A DNA stretch of 64,000 bases from NCBI RefSeq assembly GCF_042682745.1, contig NZ_JBHUIO010000008.1, positions 270,977 through 334,976 on the forward strand, read 5' to 3'. Positions 18,504-27,503 of the stretch are shown here, in pieces. The translations under genes and the position numbers were made by a program. A model generated the notes under the pieces. It had not been told where the DNA came from, made no database searches, and was given only the letters and a program-made list of their open reading frames with translations. Every line of letters starts with the position of its first letter. The stretch's first letter is position 1. The DNA is from Tumebacillus_A lipolyticus. GTDB taxonomy: Bacteria > Bacillota > Bacilli > Tumebacillales > Tumebacillaceae.

Positions 18504-20033
18504 CTACTTCTCCTCCTCAAGCGCCTCGATCACCTTTTGCGATTCGGATGAAGTTGGTATCATCTTTTGCGGTGCAGGTGAAGCCCCGATCTTCTGCGTA
18601 AATCCTTTGATCATCGCTTCCAAGTCCAGCCCCGACACGTCTTTGAGCATCTGCGGAGCGGTCGCCATCAGCTCGGTGACATAGTTGCTCACCCGCGCAG
18701 CGCCTTCTCCTTTGCCCGTGTCGACGACGGTCAGCTTGTCGATGCCCTTGATCGGCTCGGCCACGCGCCCTGCAAGCTCTGGCAACATCTTGACGATGAT
18801 GTCCAGCACGGCCGCCTGACCAAACTTTTCAAACGCCTCCGCCAGCTTCTCTTTCGCTTCCGCTTCCGCCAGACCGCGCAGGCGGATGACTTCCGCATCG
18901 GCCGTACCTTTCGCGCGCTCCGCTTCGGCGATCGCCAGACCGTCCAGTCGCTTCTGCTCCGCATTCGCCTTCGCTTCCGCCTCGATCTTATATTGCATCG
19001 CATCCGCTTCTCTCATCCGTCTGGCCTTTTCAGCTTCTGCCGACTGCTCCACCGCATAGCGATCCGCATCCGCTTTCTTTTTCACTTCCGCATCGTACTG
19101 GCGCTCGCGGCGCACGATCTCTTTCGTCTCCAGATCGATCTCGCGCTCTTTGCGAACCAACTCGATCTTCATCTGCTCTTCGACCACCTGCTGTTTCGCG
19201 CGAGCTTCTTGGATGTGGTACGCCTGATCCGCTTCTGCTTTCGCCATATCTTGATCTTTTTTAAACGCTGCAACTTTCAGTTCTTTCTCTTTGGACGCTT
19301 CTGCGATATTCGTATCCCGAACCAGTTCTGCCTTTTGCCCTTGCTCTTCTGCCATTGCCTTTTGAATCCTTGCATCGCGCACCGCTTCTGCCTCGGCGAT
19401 CTCCGCATCGCGCTTGACCGCTGCGATGCGCGGCTTGCCCAGCGCTTCCAAATATCCGTGTTTGTCGCGCACATCTTTGATCGTGAACGATACGATCTGC
19501 AGACCCATCTTCTTCAGGTCGCGCGCCGCCACACCCTGCACTTCCTGGGCGAACTTGTCGCGGTTGCGGTAGACCTCTTCCACCGTCATCGTGCCCAAGA
19601 TCGCCCGCAGGTGACCTTCCAACACTTCCTGCGCTTCCGATTTGAGCGCATCGACCGGCTTGCCCATAAACTGCTCGGCCGCAGTCGCCACGTCTTCGAC
19701 CGAGCCGCCGATCTTGATGATCGCCACGCCGTCGGCGAGCACCGGCACCCCTTGTTCCGTATATACTTCTGGCGTCGAAACATCCAGTTTGTGCGACAGG
19801 AGCGAGATAAACTCCGCCTGCTGGAAGATCGGCAAGATAAAGGCGCCGCCTCCCCGCACAATCTTGATCTTGCGACCAGACTCGTCTGTCATCACATTGC
19901 GGCTCCCCAAGAAAGAGCCTGTTACGATCATCGCTTCATCTGGGCCGACCGTCTTGTAACGCGCCCAAAATGCAATCGCGATCACCAACAACCCACCGAC
20001 GACAATCGCCGGAATTAGCAAATAATCTGGCAT
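18504..20033 (-). CDS. floT: Flotillin FloT (YuaG)
   Basis: 509 residues, the length of Bacillus FloT. An N-terminal membrane hairpin (residues about 5-25, LLIPAIVVGGLLVIAIAFW) is followed by an SPFH/PHB domain up to about residue 200 and a long Glu/Ala/Lys-rich coiled coil (AEAEAVRDARIQKAMAEEQG and many EA repeats) to about 370, then a C-terminal oligomerisation part. Flotillins scaffold functional membrane microdomains and influence protein secretion, signalling and sporulation. It follows yuaF by 22 bases, the same pair as in Bacillus. A second flotillin, FloA, is encoded at 54488-55495. Confidence 0.95.
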   Translation of the reverse strand: MPDYLLIPAIVVGGLLVIAIAFWARYKTVGPDEAMIVTGSFLGSRNVMTDESGRKIKIVRGGGAFILPIFQQAEFISLLSHKLDVSTPEVYTEQGVPVLADGVAIIKIGGSVEDVATAAEQFMGKPVDALKSEAQEVLEGHLRAILGTMTVEEVYRNRDKFAQEVQGVAARDLKKMGLQIVSFTIKDVRDKHGYLEALGKPRIAAVKRDAEIAEAEAVRDARIQKAMAEEQGQKAELVRDTNIAEASKEKELKVAAFKKDQDMAKAEADQAYHIQEARAKQQVVEEQMKIELVRKEREIDLETKEIVRRERQYDAEVKKKADADRYAVEQSAEAEKARRMREADAMQYKIEAEAKANAEQKRLDGLAIAEAERAKGTADAEVIRLRGLAEAEAKEKLAEAFEKFGQAAVLDIIVKMLPELAGRVAEPIKGIDKLTVVDTGKGEGAARVSNYVTELMATAPQMLKDVSGLDLEAMIKGFTQKIGASPAPQKMIPTSSESQKVIEALEEEK

Positions 20034-20055
20034 CTCGCTGCCCCTCTCTTATCGA

Positions 20056-20556
20056 CTAGTCGAGTTCATCATAACGGGAGACGTACAGCGTGCTCTCTTT
20101 CGCCTCCACGACCAAAACTTTTGTTCCGGTTGGAACGGCTTCCCGATCAAAGCTTGCTGCGATCTGATTGGTCAGGCCGGCTCCGATCTTCAGCACCACT
20201 TCCCCGTACCCTTCTGCCGGAATCGAGACCGATACCTCACCGATTCGGCCCGTCAGGTCTTGCAGGGAAAAGGCTGTTGAATTCTCCGACCTCTTCATCG
20301 GTTTTACATAGAAGAAAAAGAGCATGATAGAAAGGAATAATGCCACCGTAACTGCTAAAAACACAACGGTCCAAGTGGCAAGCGAGGTATAGGTCGTCAA
20401 AAGGACCCCCGTCCCGCCAAATGAAGTGATCCAACCTACGATGATCACCGGATCGAACGCTTCAGGTCCGGCAATATGAAACAGATGACCAAAGATCAAC
20501 GTGATCACCGCGAAGAGAATGCCACCGATCAGACACCCATAAAAGAGTTCGAGCAA
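20056..20556 (-). CDS. yuaF: NfeD-like membrane protein YuaF
   Basis: 166 residues starting at TTG, chosen because GGAGG lies eight bases upstream. Three to four membrane helices occupy residues about 5-95 and are followed by a small OB-fold domain (LTGRIGEVSVSIPAEGYGEV to the end), the NfeD C-terminal domain. YuaF proteins partner with the flotillin encoded next to them. The gene is 22 bases upstream of floT on the same strand. Confidence 0.9.
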   Translation of the reverse strand: MLELFYGCLIGGILFAVITLIFGHLFHIAGPEAFDPVIIVGWITSFGGTGVLLTTYTSLATWTVVFLAVTVALFLSIMLFFFYVKPMKRSENSTAFSLQDLTGRIGEVSVSIPAEGYGEVVLKIGAGLTNQIAASFDREAVPTGTKVLVVEAKESTLYVSRYDELD

Positions 20557-20635
20557 TCAACTTCCCTCCTTTTTTGATAATTCGCGGCAAGTAGACCACA
20601 TCTATCCATACGGATTAGAGTCAGAAAAGTTTCAC

Positions 20636-20671
20636 AAAAAAAGCATGCTTCCCTTTTCATTGGAAGCATGC
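20636..20671 (-). terminator. Terminator of the small gene at 20684-20821
   Basis: Perfect 10-bp stem GCATGCTTCC / GGAAGCATGC with a 9-base loop; seven T follow on the minus strand. Confidence 0.9.
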
Positions 20672-20683
20672 GTACGTTTACGA

Positions 20684-20821
20684 TCAAGTTTTTTTCGTTT
20701 GATCAAATGCCGATGTCAGAAATGATGCGCCCAGTTCGAGTTGCTCTTGCTTGGTCAGCTTCCCACTTCTCGCTTTTCGCTCCAACCATTCAAGTCGCTT
20801 TTTCAACGAACGCTCGGTCAT
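20684..20821 (-). CDS. Small basic helical protein, unknown
   Basis: 45 residues from the ATG at 20821, preceded by GAGGGGGTG. The frame is open to 20923, but the upstream part has an odd composition and no start site. The product is charged and helical (ERSLKKRLEWLERKARSGKL, then TKQEQLELGASFL). It has its own terminator 12 bases after the stop, which supports a real transcript. No family recognised. Confidence 0.55.
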   Translation of the reverse strand: MTERSLKKRLEWLERKARSGKLTKQEQLELGASFLTSAFDQTKKT

Positions 20822-20949
20822 CTCATCAGGCACCCCCTCACCCCTATTGTGTTCCGCTCTTGGGCAAAGTAGAGGTGACGTTTTTTGGTGCGCCGTCCAT
20901 CGACTAAATCCTCGCCCTCCCATCCATACTTACGTCAGGGGGTGTTTTC

Positions 20950-21180
20950 ATGTCTATCGCACACATCATGATCAAAAAAGCATCGCCTGACGAATTTCGT
21001 CGCGTCTCCACGTCGCTCAACTCGCTGCTCGGCGTCGACTATGCGAAAGCAGATCCTGGCAATCTGATGATCACCGTCGAATATGAAGATCATCTGGTCA
21101 ACGTGAATCAGCTTCGCAAAACGGTTCAAGCTGCTGGCATTCAGGTGCTGTCCGACTGGAAAGAGAAAGAGCTCTACTAA
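20950..21180 (+). CDS. Small ferredoxin-fold-like protein, unknown
   Basis: 76 residues; ATG preceded by AGGGGGTG. The alternation of short helices and strands (ASPDEFRRVSTSLNSLLGVD ... NLMITVEYEDHLVNVNQLRKT ... AAGIQVLSDW) is like heavy-metal-associated or ACT-type beta-alpha-beta domains, but the metal-binding CxxC is absent. A strong hairpin follows six bases after the stop. Function not recognised. Confidence 0.65.
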   Translation: MSIAHIMIKKASPDEFRRVSTSLNSLLGVDYAKADPGNLMITVEYEDHLVNVNQLRKTVQAAGIQVLSDWKEKELY

Positions 21181-21185
21181 ACGTC

Positions 21186-21218
21186 AACTCCCCCACAGCT
21201 GATCGCCGTGGGGGAGTT
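21186..21218 (+). terminator. GC-rich hairpin, probable terminator
   Basis: Perfect 11-bp stem AACTCCCCCAC / GTGGGGGAGTT with an 11-base loop directly after the stop codon. No proper T run follows: the next base begins the solitary CRISPR-like repeat. Confidence 0.55.
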
Positions 21219-21255
21219 GTTTCAATCCTCATCCAACACGAAGGTTGGATGCTAG
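21219..21255 (-). repeat. Solitary CRISPR-type repeat with a different stem-loop
   Basis: 37 bases. It shares GTTTCAATCCTCATCCA and GGATGCTAG with the main array repeat, but the centre is CATCCAAC-ACGAAG-GTTGGATG, a perfect 8-bp stem of different sequence. No second copy lies nearby. The same centre recurs in degenerate form at 13833 and 8347. Confidence 0.85.
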
Positions 21256-21297
21256 CAAATAGAGTTTATTAAAGCGATCCCGCTGAAATATGACCGC

Positions 21298-23070
21298 CTA
21301 AAAGTTTTTCTTGCCGAAGTATTCGCTCCAGCGCTCCGACACTAGCTGATCGATATCTGGACGGGTGACCACCTCGTCCGGATAGCCGGGCTTCATCCGC
21401 GCATCGATCACGATCGGCAGCTTGTACCCGATGTGATGTCTGACCAGCTCCGACTCGGCGTAGATATCATGCGCCGGGTCGAAGCGGGTGAACGTCGTCC
21501 ACAGGAACGATGATTGTGATTTGGCGATCGACGCATCGTCGACCAAGAAGACCACCGGCCATTCGCGGAGCTTGTCTGCCGCGAGGTCGACCAAGCGCGG
21601 TGCCAGTTCCGGATCGTCTACGAAGGAAGCTCCCTCCACCACCAGACAGCCTTTGCAATACGCCTCGATGTTGCGAATTCCCGGCAGGTCTGGCCCTTGA
21701 TAGCTGGCGGGCAGCGAGCGGATCGGATCGCCCACGCCCAGCATGACCGCCTTCGACCCATGATTCAGACGGCGACCCGTATAGTCGAGCGTATCCATCG
21801 ACGTGTTGCCCATCACATAGAGGTCTTGTGCCGGATCGAAGCGCTCCAACACCTGCTCGAACAGTGCGGTAAAGTTCTCCAGCTTCACCGGCTTGTCGGT
21901 CAGGATCAAAAACTTGGTCAGCGTCAACTGACCCTCGCCCAAGATGCGGAACGCGTTGGCGAGCGATTCTCGCTTGTAGCTTTCGCGAACGACAGCAGCA
22001 GCCAAGGCGTGGAAGCCGGTTTCCGCATAGGTCCACAGGTCGCGAATCCCCGGCATCGCCAGCGGGAAGGCGGGCGAGAGCAAGCGCTGCAAAAACTCCC
22101 CGAGGTAATAATCTTCCTGCACCGGCTTGCCGACCACCGTCGCCGGGTAGATCGCATCTTTCCGATGGTACACGCGCTCCACGTTGAAGACAGGAAACTC
22201 GTGCGCCAGCGAATAGTAGCCGTAATGATCGCCAAACGGCCCCTCGATGCGGCGCTCATGCGGCGGCACTTTGCCGACGATCGCAAACTCAGCTTCGGCG
22301 ATCAGCGGATACTTGCCGCCGCGCGGATCGTCTGCCACCGTCAGTTTTTCGCCGAGGATCAGCGAGGTGAGCAACAACTCTGGCAGCATCTCCGGCACAG
22401 GCGCGATCGCCGACGCGATCAGCGCGGGCGGCCCGCCGAGAAACACGGTCACCGGAAACTCTTGATCCATCTTCTCCGCCTCATGGTAGTGGAAGCCGCC
22501 GCCTTTTTGAATCTGCCAATGCATCCCCGTCGTCCGATCATCATAGATCTGGACGCGATACATCCCGAGGTTGTGATCCTTCTTGTTCGGATGCTCCGTA
22601 TAGACCAACGGCAACGTCAAAAAAGGACCGCCATCCTCATGCCAGGAGGTCAGCACCGGAAGTTCTGACAATCTGGCAGGCGCATCGACCTGCTCCAAGA
22701 TCGGCGCTTGCCCGGCGCCGACCTTTTTCGTCCCCGTCTTCATCACGTCGAGCAACAGGCGACGCTCTCCCCACAGCTTCCCAAACGTCGGCGGCACCAG
22801 CTTGTGCGTCAGGCCGATGATATCCTTCATCAGCTGCTCAGGACGCGGGCCGAACGCCAAATCGACCCGTCGCGAAGTGCCGAACATGTTGGAAAACACC
22901 GGGTACTTGCTTCCTTTCACATTGGTGAACAGCAGGGCAGGCCCCTGCTCGGCGATCACCCGTCGATGAATCTCCGCCAGCTCAAGGTACGGATCGACCT
23001 CCGCTGTGATCTCGACGATGTCTCTCTCGTTGCGCAATGTATGAATAAAGCTTCGCAAATCACGATGCAA
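21298..23070 (-). CDS. UbiD-family decarboxylase
   Basis: 590 residues starting at TTG with GGGGAG seven bases upstream. The prenylated-FMN region is recognisable: NLGMYRVQIYD, then GMHWQIQKGGGFHYHEAE, then RIEGPFGDHYGYYS with the conserved acidic residue. The family removes or adds CO2 on aromatic or alpha,beta-unsaturated acids. In Bacillales such a protein can serve quinone biosynthesis (MenA/futalosine-related) or aromatic acid metabolism. No UbiX-type flavin prenyltransferase gene is adjacent, so the substrate stays open. Monocistronic by its surroundings. Confidence 0.85.
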   Translation of the reverse strand: MHRDLRSFIHTLRNERDIVEITAEVDPYLELAEIHRRVIAEQGPALLFTNVKGSKYPVFSNMFGTSRRVDLAFGPRPEQLMKDIIGLTHKLVPPTFGKLWGERRLLLDVMKTGTKKVGAGQAPILEQVDAPARLSELPVLTSWHEDGGPFLTLPLVYTEHPNKKDHNLGMYRVQIYDDRTTGMHWQIQKGGGFHYHEAEKMDQEFPVTVFLGGPPALIASAIAPVPEMLPELLLTSLILGEKLTVADDPRGGKYPLIAEAEFAIVGKVPPHERRIEGPFGDHYGYYSLAHEFPVFNVERVYHRKDAIYPATVVGKPVQEDYYLGEFLQRLLSPAFPLAMPGIRDLWTYAETGFHALAAAVVRESYKRESLANAFRILGEGQLTLTKFLILTDKPVKLENFTALFEQVLERFDPAQDLYVMGNTSMDTLDYTGRRLNHGSKAVMLGVGDPIRSLPASYQGPDLPGIRNIEAYCKGCLVVEGASFVDDPELAPRLVDLAADKLREWPVVFLVDDASIAKSQSSFLWTTFTRFDPAHDIYAESELVRHHIGYKLPIVIDARMKPGYPDEVVTRPDIDQLVSERWSEYFGKKNF

Positions 23071-23142
23071 TGAATATCTCCCCTTCCGAATCCTATTGTA
23101 CCATAACGGTCAGCATATCGATAAAATCGCTAGAGCTCGCAA

Positions 23143-23172
23143 AGAAAAGCGCACCCCTCAGGATGCGCTTTC
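23143..23172 (-). terminator. Terminator of the ABM monooxygenase gene
   Basis: Stem AAAGCGCATCC / GGGGTGCGCTTT (with G-T pairing) followed by TCTTTG, 13 bases past the stop. Confidence 0.75.
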
Positions 23173-23184
23173 CTGTTGCTCGCT

Positions 23185-23475
23185 CTATGAAGAAAATTTG
23201 ACGTTATACAGTCTCAGATCGCCCTTGACCGGAGAGTTCGGGTTGGAGCCTTGATGCGCTCGTTGGAACGACTCCCCTTGCGTCCACGCGGTAAAGCTTG
23301 CTTCAGATTCCCACTTGGTGTAGACGATCACCTCATCGCCCTCTGTCGGAATCAGAAACTGAAATTCCAGACAGCCCGGTACGTCTTTCATGCGTGCGCC
23401 CGACCCGGCAAAGCGCTCTTCCAGATGTGAGCGGTAATCGGCAGGCACGGTCAAACGGTTCATTGCGATGAACAT
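23185..23475 (-). CDS. Antibiotic-biosynthesis-monooxygenase domain protein (HmoA/IsdG-like)
   Basis: 96 residues from the ATG at 23475, preceded by AAAGGGTG; an ATG seven codons further upstream lacks a site. The single ferredoxin-like ABM domain shows FIAMNRLTVPADYRSHLEER, then the core GCLEFQFLIPTEGDEVIVYT and KWESEASFTAWTQGESFQRA. Members degrade haem or oxidise small substrates; the early Asn (MNRL) is the position important in IsdG/HmoA-type haem oxygenases. No iron-uptake genes are adjacent. Confidence 0.75.
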   Translation of the reverse strand: MFIAMNRLTVPADYRSHLEERFAGSGARMKDVPGCLEFQFLIPTEGDEVIVYTKWESEASFTAWTQGESFQRAHQGSNPNSPVKGDLRLYNVKFSS

Positions 23476-23611
23476 CTGCAACACCCTTTCGCTCATTTAT
23501 GTAGTATCGTTCGGTTCCTTTCTCATCGTACCACAACCAAACAGCGCTTGCAGAGCATCAATCATGGTAGAATAGAGAAAATTCTCTGAACAAAAAGGAG
23601 CTGTTCGCGCC

Positions 23612-24181
23612 ATGAAACTTGCCATCCTCGTCTTCGATCGCTTCACCGATCTCGACGTCTTTATGCCTTGGGATCTGCTCAACCGCGTCTCGCGCTTTCA
23701 CCTGCACCCCGATTGGACGGTCAAGCTGGTCGGCACGGACGATCATCATACATCGGAGAACGGCCTGACCATCCCGATGTCAGCAGGTCTCTCCTACCTC
23801 GCCGAAGCGGATGCTGTGCTGATCGGCAGCGGCCCCGGCCTGCAGAAGCTGATCGGCGTTGAAACGTTTCTCGACGAGTTGAAACGACTCCTCGATCCGG
23901 AGCGCCAACTGATCGGTTCGATGTGCTCCGGCTCGCTCTTGCTCGCCAAGCTCGGCCTGTTGGAGGGGCGCAAAGCGACCACCTACCCGACGCGGGTCAA
24001 GCAGCTGGCGGCGATGGGCATCGAGGTGGTCGCCGACCAGCCGTTTGTCAAGCAGGGCAGGATCGCGACCGCAGCCGGTTGTCTGGCGGCGCTCGATCTC
24101 TCCCGCTGGATGATCGAAGAGCTGACCTCCCCAGAGATCGCCGCCAAAGCGATCGCGACCGTCCAGCCCAACGGCGTTTGA
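23612..24181 (+). CDS. DJ-1/PfpI-family protein
   Basis: 189 residues; ATG after AAAAAGGAGC. Rossmann-like fold with the nucleophile elbow GSMCSGSLLLAKLGLLEGRK (Cys near residue 110) followed by ATTYPTR, as in the DJ-1/PfpI group and the N-terminal domain of GATase-type AraC regulators and isonitrile hydratases. Possible roles are glyoxalase/deglycase or isonitrile hydratase; the sequence does not decide. Stands alone, upstream of asnB on the same strand by 108 bases. Confidence 0.8.
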   Translation: MKLAILVFDRFTDLDVFMPWDLLNRVSRFHLHPDWTVKLVGTDDHHTSENGLTIPMSAGLSYLAEADAVLIGSGPGLQKLIGVETFLDELKRLLDPERQLIGSMCSGSLLLAKLGLLEGRKATTYPTRVKQLAAMGIEVVADQPFVKQGRIATAAGCLAALDLSRWMIEELTSPEIAAKAIATVQPNGV

Positions 24182-24289
24182 TCCCTGCACATCTGGTGAG
24201 CGCTGCGCATACGTTATGACATGCTGGGCGAACGCCCTGTCAGAACGCACGCATTGCGAGACTTACCAAATTGGAGGGGAACGAACGAG

Positions 24290-26131
24290 ATGTGTGGGAT
24301 TACCGGATGGATCGACTGGAAAGTCGACCTCACAGAACAAAGTTCGATTCTCAAACGGATGGCAGAACGGCAAGATCACCGCGGCCCGGATGATGCGGGC
24401 ATCTGGCTGTCTGCCCATGCCGGGTTTGCCCATCGCCGCCTGGTCGTCGTCGACCCGCGCGGCGGTGTTCAACCGATGACAGGCACGCAGGGAACACGCG
24501 CCTATTCGCTGATCTACAACGGGGAATTGTACAATACGGAAGACATTCGCAAAGAGCTCACCGCCCGCGCGCATCGCTTTCTCGGTCACTCCGACACCGA
24601 AGTGCTTCTGCACGCCTTTATGGAGTGGGGCCCCGCCTGTGTCGAGAAGATAAACGGAATTTTCGCCTTTGCGATCTGGGACGAGAGCGAGGAGACGCTC
24701 TTTCTCGCCCGCGACCGCCTCGGTGTCAAGCCGCTGTTCTATGCGGAGCGAAACGGCGGTCTGCTGTTCGCGTCCGAATTAAAATCGCTGCTCGCCCATC
24801 CGGCTGTCGAGCCAGAGGTGGACAGCGAAGGCTTGGCGGAAATCTTCGCCATCGGGCCAGCTCGAACGCCCGGCCACGGCGTGTTCAAAGGCGTGCAGGA
24901 GCTCAGGCCCGGACATTGCTTGCAGTTCGATCGCGGCGGTCTGAAAGTGCATGCCTACTGGAGCTTGGAGAGCGCGGAACACCCTGACGATTTTGACACC
25001 ACCGTCGAGAAGGTGCGCAGCCTGTTGCAAGATGCTGTCCTGCGCCAACTGGTCTCCGACGTCCCCTTGGTCACCCTGCTCTCCGGCGGCCTTGACTCCA
25101 GCATGATCTCCGCTTTTGCCGCTGAGAAGTACAGACAGGAAGGAAAGCGGCTGCACACGTTTTCGATCGACTATCTGGACAACGACAAGCATTTTACGGC
25201 GAGCGACTTTCAGCCGAACGCAGACGGGCCGTGGATCAAGCGGGTCTCTGAGCACATCGGTTCGGAGCACCACTCGATCGTCATCGACACGCCGCAGCTG
25301 ATCAGCGCCTTGCAAGCGGCGGTCAGCTTCCGCGATCTGCCCGGCATGGCTGACATCGACGCCTCGCTCTACCTGTTCTCCAAAGAGATCAAAAAGGAAG
25401 CGACCGTCGCGCTCTCCGGCGAGTGCGCAGACGAGATTTTCGGCGGCTATCCGTGGTTCTACCGCGAAGAGATGATCCATGCGGGAACTTTCCCCTGGTC
25501 GCGCAACGTGGAAGGTCGCGAGTCTTGGCTCAACGAAGAGTTTGCCGCGAAAGTCAAGGTGCGCGACCATATCGACCGCCGCTATCGACAAGCGCTGGCC
25601 GAAGTGCCCAAGTTGGAAGGGGAATCGCCAGAGGATGCGCGGGCGCGGGAGATGTCCTACCTCAACCTGTTCCGCTGGATGCCCACCCTGCTCGACCGCA
25701 AGGACAGGATGACGATGGGCGCCTCGCTTGAGGTGCGCGTTCCCTTTTGCGATCATCGGATCGTCGAGTACATGTGGAACGTCCCGTGGTCGATGAAGTT
25801 TTACCAGCAGCGGGAAAAAGGGTTGTTGCGCCGCGCTTTGGAAGGCGTGCTGCCCGATGATGTGCTCTATCGGAAGAAGAGCCCGTATCCGAAAACGCAC
25901 AACCCCGCCTACCTGCACGCGGTGCGCCAGTGGCTGCAGGAGATTCTTGACGACCAGACCTCACCGCTGTTACAGGTGGTCAACAAGGACGCGCTGCTGC
26001 AGGCGATCCAAGCTGACGACCCCAATTTCGTCCGCCCGTTCTTCGGTCAGCTGATGGCCGGCCCGCAGCTGTTCGCCTATATGGCACAGATCGACACCTG
26101 GATGCGCAACTACAGCGTCCGTCTGGTCTAG
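24290..26131 (+). CDS. asnB: Asparagine synthase (glutamine-hydrolysing)
   Basis: 613 residues. The start is fixed by the catalytic Cys2 (MCGITGWIDW), which becomes the N-terminal nucleophile of the Ntn glutaminase, and by TTGGAGGGGA ten bases upstream; a longer frame to 24221 would bury it. The glutaminase domain runs to about residue 220 (DHRGPDDAG, YNGELYN). The ATP pyrophosphatase loop LLSGGLDSS is near residue 264, and GECADEIFGGYPW follows. It converts aspartate + glutamine + ATP to asparagine. Length is closest to Bacillus AsnO/YisO. A hairpin follows the stop. Confidence 0.92.
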   Translation: MCGITGWIDWKVDLTEQSSILKRMAERQDHRGPDDAGIWLSAHAGFAHRRLVVVDPRGGVQPMTGTQGTRAYSLIYNGELYNTEDIRKELTARAHRFLGHSDTEVLLHAFMEWGPACVEKINGIFAFAIWDESEETLFLARDRLGVKPLFYAERNGGLLFASELKSLLAHPAVEPEVDSEGLAEIFAIGPARTPGHGVFKGVQELRPGHCLQFDRGGLKVHAYWSLESAEHPDDFDTTVEKVRSLLQDAVLRQLVSDVPLVTLLSGGLDSSMISAFAAEKYRQEGKRLHTFSIDYLDNDKHFTASDFQPNADGPWIKRVSEHIGSEHHSIVIDTPQLISALQAAVSFRDLPGMADIDASLYLFSKEIKKEATVALSGECADEIFGGYPWFYREEMIHAGTFPWSRNVEGRESWLNEEFAAKVKVRDHIDRRYRQALAEVPKLEGESPEDARAREMSYLNLFRWMPTLLDRKDRMTMGASLEVRVPFCDHRIVEYMWNVPWSMKFYQQREKGLLRRALEGVLPDDVLYRKKSPYPKTHNPAYLHAVRQWLQEILDDQTSPLLQVVNKDALLQAIQADDPNFVRPFFGQLMAGPQLFAYMAQIDTWMRNYSVRLV

Positions 26132-26151
26132 TCTGCCCAATCGATCTACAA

Positions 26152-26182
26152 AAGCCCTTGGCGCCAACGTCGCCAAGGGCTT
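26152..26182. terminator. Hairpin after asnB
   Basis: 12-bp stem AAGCCCTTGGCG / CGCCAAGGGCTT with a 7-base loop; only a poor T tract follows on either strand. Confidence 0.5.
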
Positions 26183-26245
26183 CTCGATGTTCCCCACCGC
26201 TCTCCTCGGTCGACGAGGATCGCTTGCAGGCAGAAAACCATATTC

Positions 26246-26695
26246 TCAATGCTCTTTGCTGTTGAGCACCCGCTCGATGCCTCGCTGTAAATAACGCTTC
26301 ACCTCATCGGACGAATGATGCTGGCAAAGCCCGTGCTCGACCCGTTGCAAATACCGCTCGGTCGGCAAGGTGAGCGTCTCCTCTTCGCGAGGCAGGAGCA
26401 CATACGCCTCGACAAGCTCGCTTGCGACCTGCACCTGCAGGCGATGCAGGGCATACTCCTCATCCACCTGTTCGAACAGAGCAAGCTGGCTAGGCTCGAT
26501 CTGATAGACCACGCCGAGCGCTGCTTCGCCCGCGCTTTTGATCAAGGTGGTCGCTCCCCCGTCATACTCAGCATTGTAAGTAAACGTGCACCCGTGGTCG
26601 GGCAGCGTCGCGCTTTGGTAGGACAGGAAGCCGCCCATCTCCGCTTTCATCCGCTCTGGGTCTGTGCTGACCCCATAGGCAAAAAACAACAGCAT
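26246..26695 (-). CDS. Gamma-glutamylcyclotransferase-like (AIG2/GGCT) protein
   Basis: 149 residues from the ATG at 26695, with AAGGAG ten bases upstream; the open frame continues to 26809 and would overlap the next gene. It begins LLFFAYGVST, the YGxx substrate loop of the GGCT fold, and has TLIKSAGEAALGVVYQI and the acidic DEEYALHR segment with the likely catalytic Glu. GGCT-like proteins cyclise gamma-glutamyl amines to 5-oxoproline. The exact substrate is unknown. Confidence 0.75.
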   Translation of the reverse strand: MLLFFAYGVSTDPERMKAEMGGFLSYQSATLPDHGCTFTYNAEYDGGATTLIKSAGEAALGVVYQIEPSQLALFEQVDEEYALHRLQVQVASELVEAYVLLPREEETLTLPTERYLQRVEHGLCQHHSSDEVKRYLQRGIERVLNSKEH

Positions 26696-26798
26696 CTTCC
26701 CACGACTCCTTCGCTTCACATCTTTTTCTCGAAACTGCTTCCCACTCTCATCATAAGAAAAAGCTCTTGAGTTCGGCAACCCACAGAGCTTCTTTCTC

Positions 26799-27443
26799 TT
26801 ACAGCGCAATATAGCGAGCGATCATCACAAAGTGCAGCGTTGCACCTGCCGACACCCACAGATGGAAGATCTCATGAAAGCCAAACTTCCCCGGAACCCA
26901 ATCGAACCACTTGGTCGCATAGATCACCGCGCCGACCGTGTAAGCCACGCCTCCGGCGATCATCAGCCAGATCGCTTGCGGCGGGAAGCTCTCGGTCAGC
27001 TTGAAAAACGGCACGATCGCGATCCAGCCGAGACCGACGTACAACAAAGTGGAAAGGTAGCGCGGCGCATGAATGAAAAACAGCTTCATCGCCATCCCTG
27101 CGATGGCGAGCGCCCAGACGATGATCAGCATCGTGATCTGCCAAGCGCCATCCAGCCCGTAGGCGAACACCGGCGTGTACGTTCCGGCGATCAGCAAAAA
27201 GATCGAAACATGATCAAATTTCTTTAACGCCAAGATCTTCTCAGGCGAGGTGCGCACCGCATGATAGAGCGAGCTTGCAAAAAACAGAACGATCATGCTC
27301 ACCCCGTAGACGGTCATCACCGACACTTTCGCCGCGCTCTCCCGCGACCATACGATCAAAAGCACAAGCCCTACGACTGCCGCCAAACATGTCATCAAAT
27401 GCGTCCACGTATTGACCGGCTCTCGAAACCGCAAAAACCACAT
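26799..27443 (-). CDS. Hemolysin III / TrhA family membrane protein
   Basis: 214 residues from the ATG at 27443, chosen because GGGAGAGGCGG lies upstream; the frame extends to 27494. Seven membrane helices and the PAQR metal-site residues are visible: NTWTHL with His near the start, SSLYHAVR, KKFDHVSIFLLIAGTYTP, and FGFHEIFHLWVSAGATLHF at the C-terminus. Bacterial members modulate membrane lipid homeostasis. The gene begins about 60 bases after the rnpB terminators. Confidence 0.88.
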   Translation of the reverse strand: MWFLRFREPVNTWTHLMTCLAAVVGLVLLIVWSRESAAKVSVMTVYGVSMIVLFFASSLYHAVRTSPEKILALKKFDHVSIFLLIAGTYTPVFAYGLDGAWQITMLIIVWALAIAGMAMKLFFIHAPRYLSTLLYVGLGWIAIVPFFKLTESFPPQAIWLMIAGGVAYTVGAVIYATKWFDWVPGKFGFHEIFHLWVSAGATLHFVMIARYIAL

Positions 27444-27503
27444 CACCGCATTCCGCCTCTCCCGGATCGTCAGTCTAGCAAACTCCATTTCCATTTTACA
27501 ATA

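Noticed and set aside
18017..18601. 194-codon plus-strand open frame next to the array
   Set aside because: Runs through the leader, the floT terminator and the antisense of floT; low-complexity product without a ribosome-binding site.
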